Shown: positions 7,435 through 8,659 of the stretch, one piece after another
Numbering within the stretch: position 1 is the stretch's first letter
How the letters are laid out: every line of letters begins with the position of its first letter
DNA from: Burkholderiales bacterium
GTDB lineage: Bacteria > Pseudomonadota > Gammaproteobacteria > Burkholderiales > Burkholderiaceae_E
Assembly (NCBI GenBank): GCA_020348765.1
Contig: CP070753.1
Span: 705,533-714,191 of the forward strand
DNA length: 8,659 nucleotides
Direction of reading: 5' to 3'
Program-made: the position numbers and the translations under genes
The notes under the pieces: generated by a model
The model's input: only the letters and a program-made list of their open reading frames with translations
Databases searched by the model: none
Told to the model about the DNA's origin: nothing

Positions 7435-7851
7435 ATGGCCGGGCTGGACACGGGCACACCGGTGCCGACGAACATCGTCGTGCACAAGCAATCGAAGATT
7501 CTGGAGATCGGTTACTCGGACGGGACCAGCTTCCGGCTGCCGTTCGAGTTGCTGCGCGTGTATTCGCCGTCGGCCGAGGTGCGCGGGCACGGGCCGGGCC
7601 AGGAGGTGCTGCAGACCGGCAAGCGCGAGGTCGACATCGACTCGATCGAGCAGGTCGGCAACTATGCGGTGCAACCGCGCTTCTCCGACGGGCATGACAC
7701 CGGCATCTTCTCGTGGGACTACCTGTACTGGCTGGGCGAGAACCAGCAGCAGCTCTGGCAGGACTATCTGCGCCGGCTCGACGAGGCCGGTGCGAGCCGC
7801 GACGCCGAGCCGTCGCTGGCGGCCAAGGCGGTCACGCGGCCGCGCGGGTGA
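7435..7851 (+). CDS. DUF971 (GBBH-like N-terminal domain) protein
   Basis: A small 138-residue single-domain protein of the DUF971 family. The domain is also found at the N-terminus of eukaryotic gamma-butyrobetaine hydroxylase and at the C-terminus of the plant Fe-S scaffold HCF101, but the stand-alone bacterial form has no established function; a link to iron-sulfur or quinone metabolism is inference. Diagnostic blocks are LEIGYSDG (23-30), [19 protein letters not shown] (35-53, approximate), [10 protein letters not shown] (59-68), [20 protein letters not shown] (74-93) and WDYLYWLG (94-101). There are no cysteines, so it lacks the zinc ligands of the carnitine-pathway enzymes. The tail from about 120 is variable. 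The start is supported by GAGGAA at 5-base spacing. It lies 31 bases before ubiE, in an order I recall from many betaproteobacteria, and is probably co-transcribed with it. Confidence 0.93.
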   Translation: MAGLDTGTPVPTNIVVHKQSKILEIGYSDGTSFRLPFELLRVYSPSAEVRGHGPGQEVLQTGKREVDIDSIEQVGNYAVQPRFSDGHDTGIFSWDYLYWLGENQQQLWQDYLRRLDEAGASRDAEPSLAAKAVTRPRG

Positions 7852-7870
7852 ACGGTCCGGCGCGCAGTTC

Positions 7871-7875
7871 GGGGA
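7871..7875 (+). promoter_or_regulatory. Ribosome binding site choosing ubiE ATG 7883
   Basis: GGGGA sits 7 bases before ATG 7883, supporting the long form of UbiE that includes the repeat-containing N-terminus. In-frame GTG codons inside the repeat (for example 7940, 7955, 7970) have only repeat sequence in front of them. Confidence 0.55.
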
Positions 7876-7882
7876 TTTCGCA

Positions 7883-8659
7883 ATGAACGGCGACCGGCGC
7901 AAGGCCGCGGGGCGCACGGGCACGGGGCGCACGGGCACGGTGCGCACGGGCACGGTGGGCACGGGCACGGTGCGCGCGGGCACGGTGCGCACGGCGAAGA
8001 CGGTGCCAGCGCAGGCACGGGAGGACGCGGCCGAGAGCACCGACTTCGGCTTCGAGCGCGTTGCGTCCGACGACAAGGCGCGCCGGGTCGGCGCCGTGTT
8101 CGATTCGGTCGCCGAGCGCTACGACCTGATGAACGACCTGATGTCCGGTGGCCTGCACCGGCTCTGGAAGCGATTCGCCGTGGCACGGGCCGCGGTGCGC
8201 CCCGGCATGCGGATCCTGGACATCGCGGGCGGCACCGGCGATCTGGCGCGCCTGCTGGCGCGCGAGGCCGGCCCCAGCGGTGAGGTGTGGCTGACCGACG
8301 TCAACGGTGCGATGCTCGCGATCGGTCGCGATCGCATGCTCGACGAGGGGCTGCTGCGCGGCGTGGCCCAGTGCGATGCCGAGCGGCTGCCGTTTCCCGA
8401 TCGCCATTTCGACCTGGTGACGGTGGCCTTCGGGCTGCGCAACATGACGCACAAGGACGCGGCGCTGGTCGAGATGCACCGCGTGATCGAACCCGGGGGG
8501 CGACTGCTGGTGCTGGAGTTCTCGCGCGTGTGGAAGCCGCTCGAGCCGCTGTACGATGCGTACTCGTTCGGGGTGCTGCCCTGGCTCGGGACGCGAGTGG
8601 CCGGTGACGCGGACAGCTACCGCTACCTGGCCGAGTCGATCCGGATGCACCCGGATCAG
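7883..8659 (+). CDS. ubiE: Ubiquinone/menaquinone biosynthesis C-methyltransferase UbiE, 3'-partial
   Basis: UbiE transfers a methyl group from SAM to C2 of the 2-polyprenyl-6-methoxy-benzoquinol intermediate of ubiquinone (or to demethylmenaquinol) in the cytoplasm, as part of the Ubi assembly. 259 codons are present and the frame is open at the right edge; by comparison with the E. coli enzyme about 60-80 residues are missing. Seen: TDFGFERV (53-60), the UbiE signature [16 protein letters not shown] (80-95), SAM motif [11 protein letters not shown] (111-120), then LPFPDRHFD and [10 protein letters not shown], the second signature [10 protein letters not shown], and [18 protein letters not shown] at the edge. 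The catalytic domain aligns closely with E. coli UbiE, but about 45 extra residues precede it, built mainly from a Gly/Thr/Val/Arg pentapeptide repeat. The extension could be real, or a GTG inside it may be the true start. Co-directional with DUF971, 31 bases downstream of it. Confidence 0.95.
   Translation, partial: MNGDRRKAAGRTGTGRTGTVRTGTVGTGTVRAGTVRTAKTVPAQAREDAAESTDFGFERVASDDKARRVGAVFDSVAERYDLMNDLMSGGLHRLWKRFAVARAAVRPGMRILDIAGGTGDLARLLAREAGPSGEVWLTDVNGAMLAIGRDRMLDEGLLRGVAQCDAERLPFPDRHFDLVTVAFGLRNMTHKDAALVEMHRVIEPGGRLLVLEFSRVWKPLEPLYDAYSFGVLPWLGTRVAGDADSYRYLAESIRMHPDQ
7910..7999. repeat. 15-bp tandem repeat inside the 5' end of ubiE
   Basis: Five near-perfect copies (7910-7984) plus one degenerate copy (7985-7999) of a 15-bp unit with consensus GTGCGCACGGGCACG. 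The peptide units read [25 protein letters not shown] and VRTAK. Copies 1 and 2 are identical. Fifteen is a multiple of three, so copy-number change keeps the UbiE frame. All differences between copies are single-base substitutions, as expected of a repeat expanded by slippage. Confidence 0.92.

Noticed and set aside
7910..7999. Possible CRISPR or integration-site array in the 15-bp repeats
   Set aside because: Units are directly adjacent with no spacers, keep the reading frame and lie inside ubiE, so this is a coding tandem repeat.
5545..8076. 843-codon open frame on the minus strand
   Set aside because: It lies antisense to the HIT, unknown, DUF971 and ubiE genes; its VPVRT-like repeats are only the complement of the ubiE 15-bp repeat. 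No family features.

Overview
The window is very GC-rich DNA with a strong G/C bias at third codon positions and every gene on the + strand. The gene families and their order (a fused FAD/Fe-S 2-hydroxyacid-type dehydrogenase, then HIT, DUF971 and ubiE) look most like a betaproteobacterium, probably Burkholderiales or a close relative. UbiE points to a ubiquinone (or menaquinone) based respiratory chain. The taxonomic call is inference from remembered family patterns, not from a search.

Layout. (1) 66-3602: a very large fused flavin/iron-sulfur oxidoreductase, with a GlcD-like FAD module, two 4Fe-4S motifs and two CCG domains. Its reading frame is open to the left edge, so its N-terminus may lie outside the window. 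(2) 3616-4383: a classical short-chain dehydrogenase/reductase that starts at TTG behind a very strong Shine-Dalgarno, 13 bases after the previous stop, so the two are very probably co-transcribed. (3) 4384-4626: an intergenic region with a GC-rich hairpin, GC palindromes, three perfect 14-bp tandem repeats and a good -10 hexamer. (4) 4627-5313: a PmtA-like SAM-dependent methyltransferase. (5) 5316-5747: a HIT-family protein starting two bases after the methyltransferase stop. (6) 5782-7383: a 533-residue protein I cannot assign. (7) 7435-7851: a DUF971 protein whose ribosome binding site lies inside a hairpin. (8) 7883 to the right edge: ubiE, cut by the window end and carrying an unusual repeat-built N-terminal extension.

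How the genes may fit together. The first two genes look like a redox pair acting on hydroxy/oxo acids or related alcohols; the substrate is not readable from sequence. A FAD/4Fe-4S/CCG enzyme of this type normally passes electrons to the quinone pool, and UbiE methylates the quinone precursor, so the two ends of the window meet at respiratory quinones. The HIT - unknown - DUF971 - ubiE run resembles a housekeeping neighbourhood of betaproteobacteria. I found no mobile element, CRISPR array, tRNA or rRNA. I see no convincing new multi-gene system. The oddities are local: the UbiE repeat, the sequestered Shine-Dalgarno, the promoter-proximal tandem repeat, the apparently missing N-terminal domain of gene 1, and the unassigned 533-residue protein.
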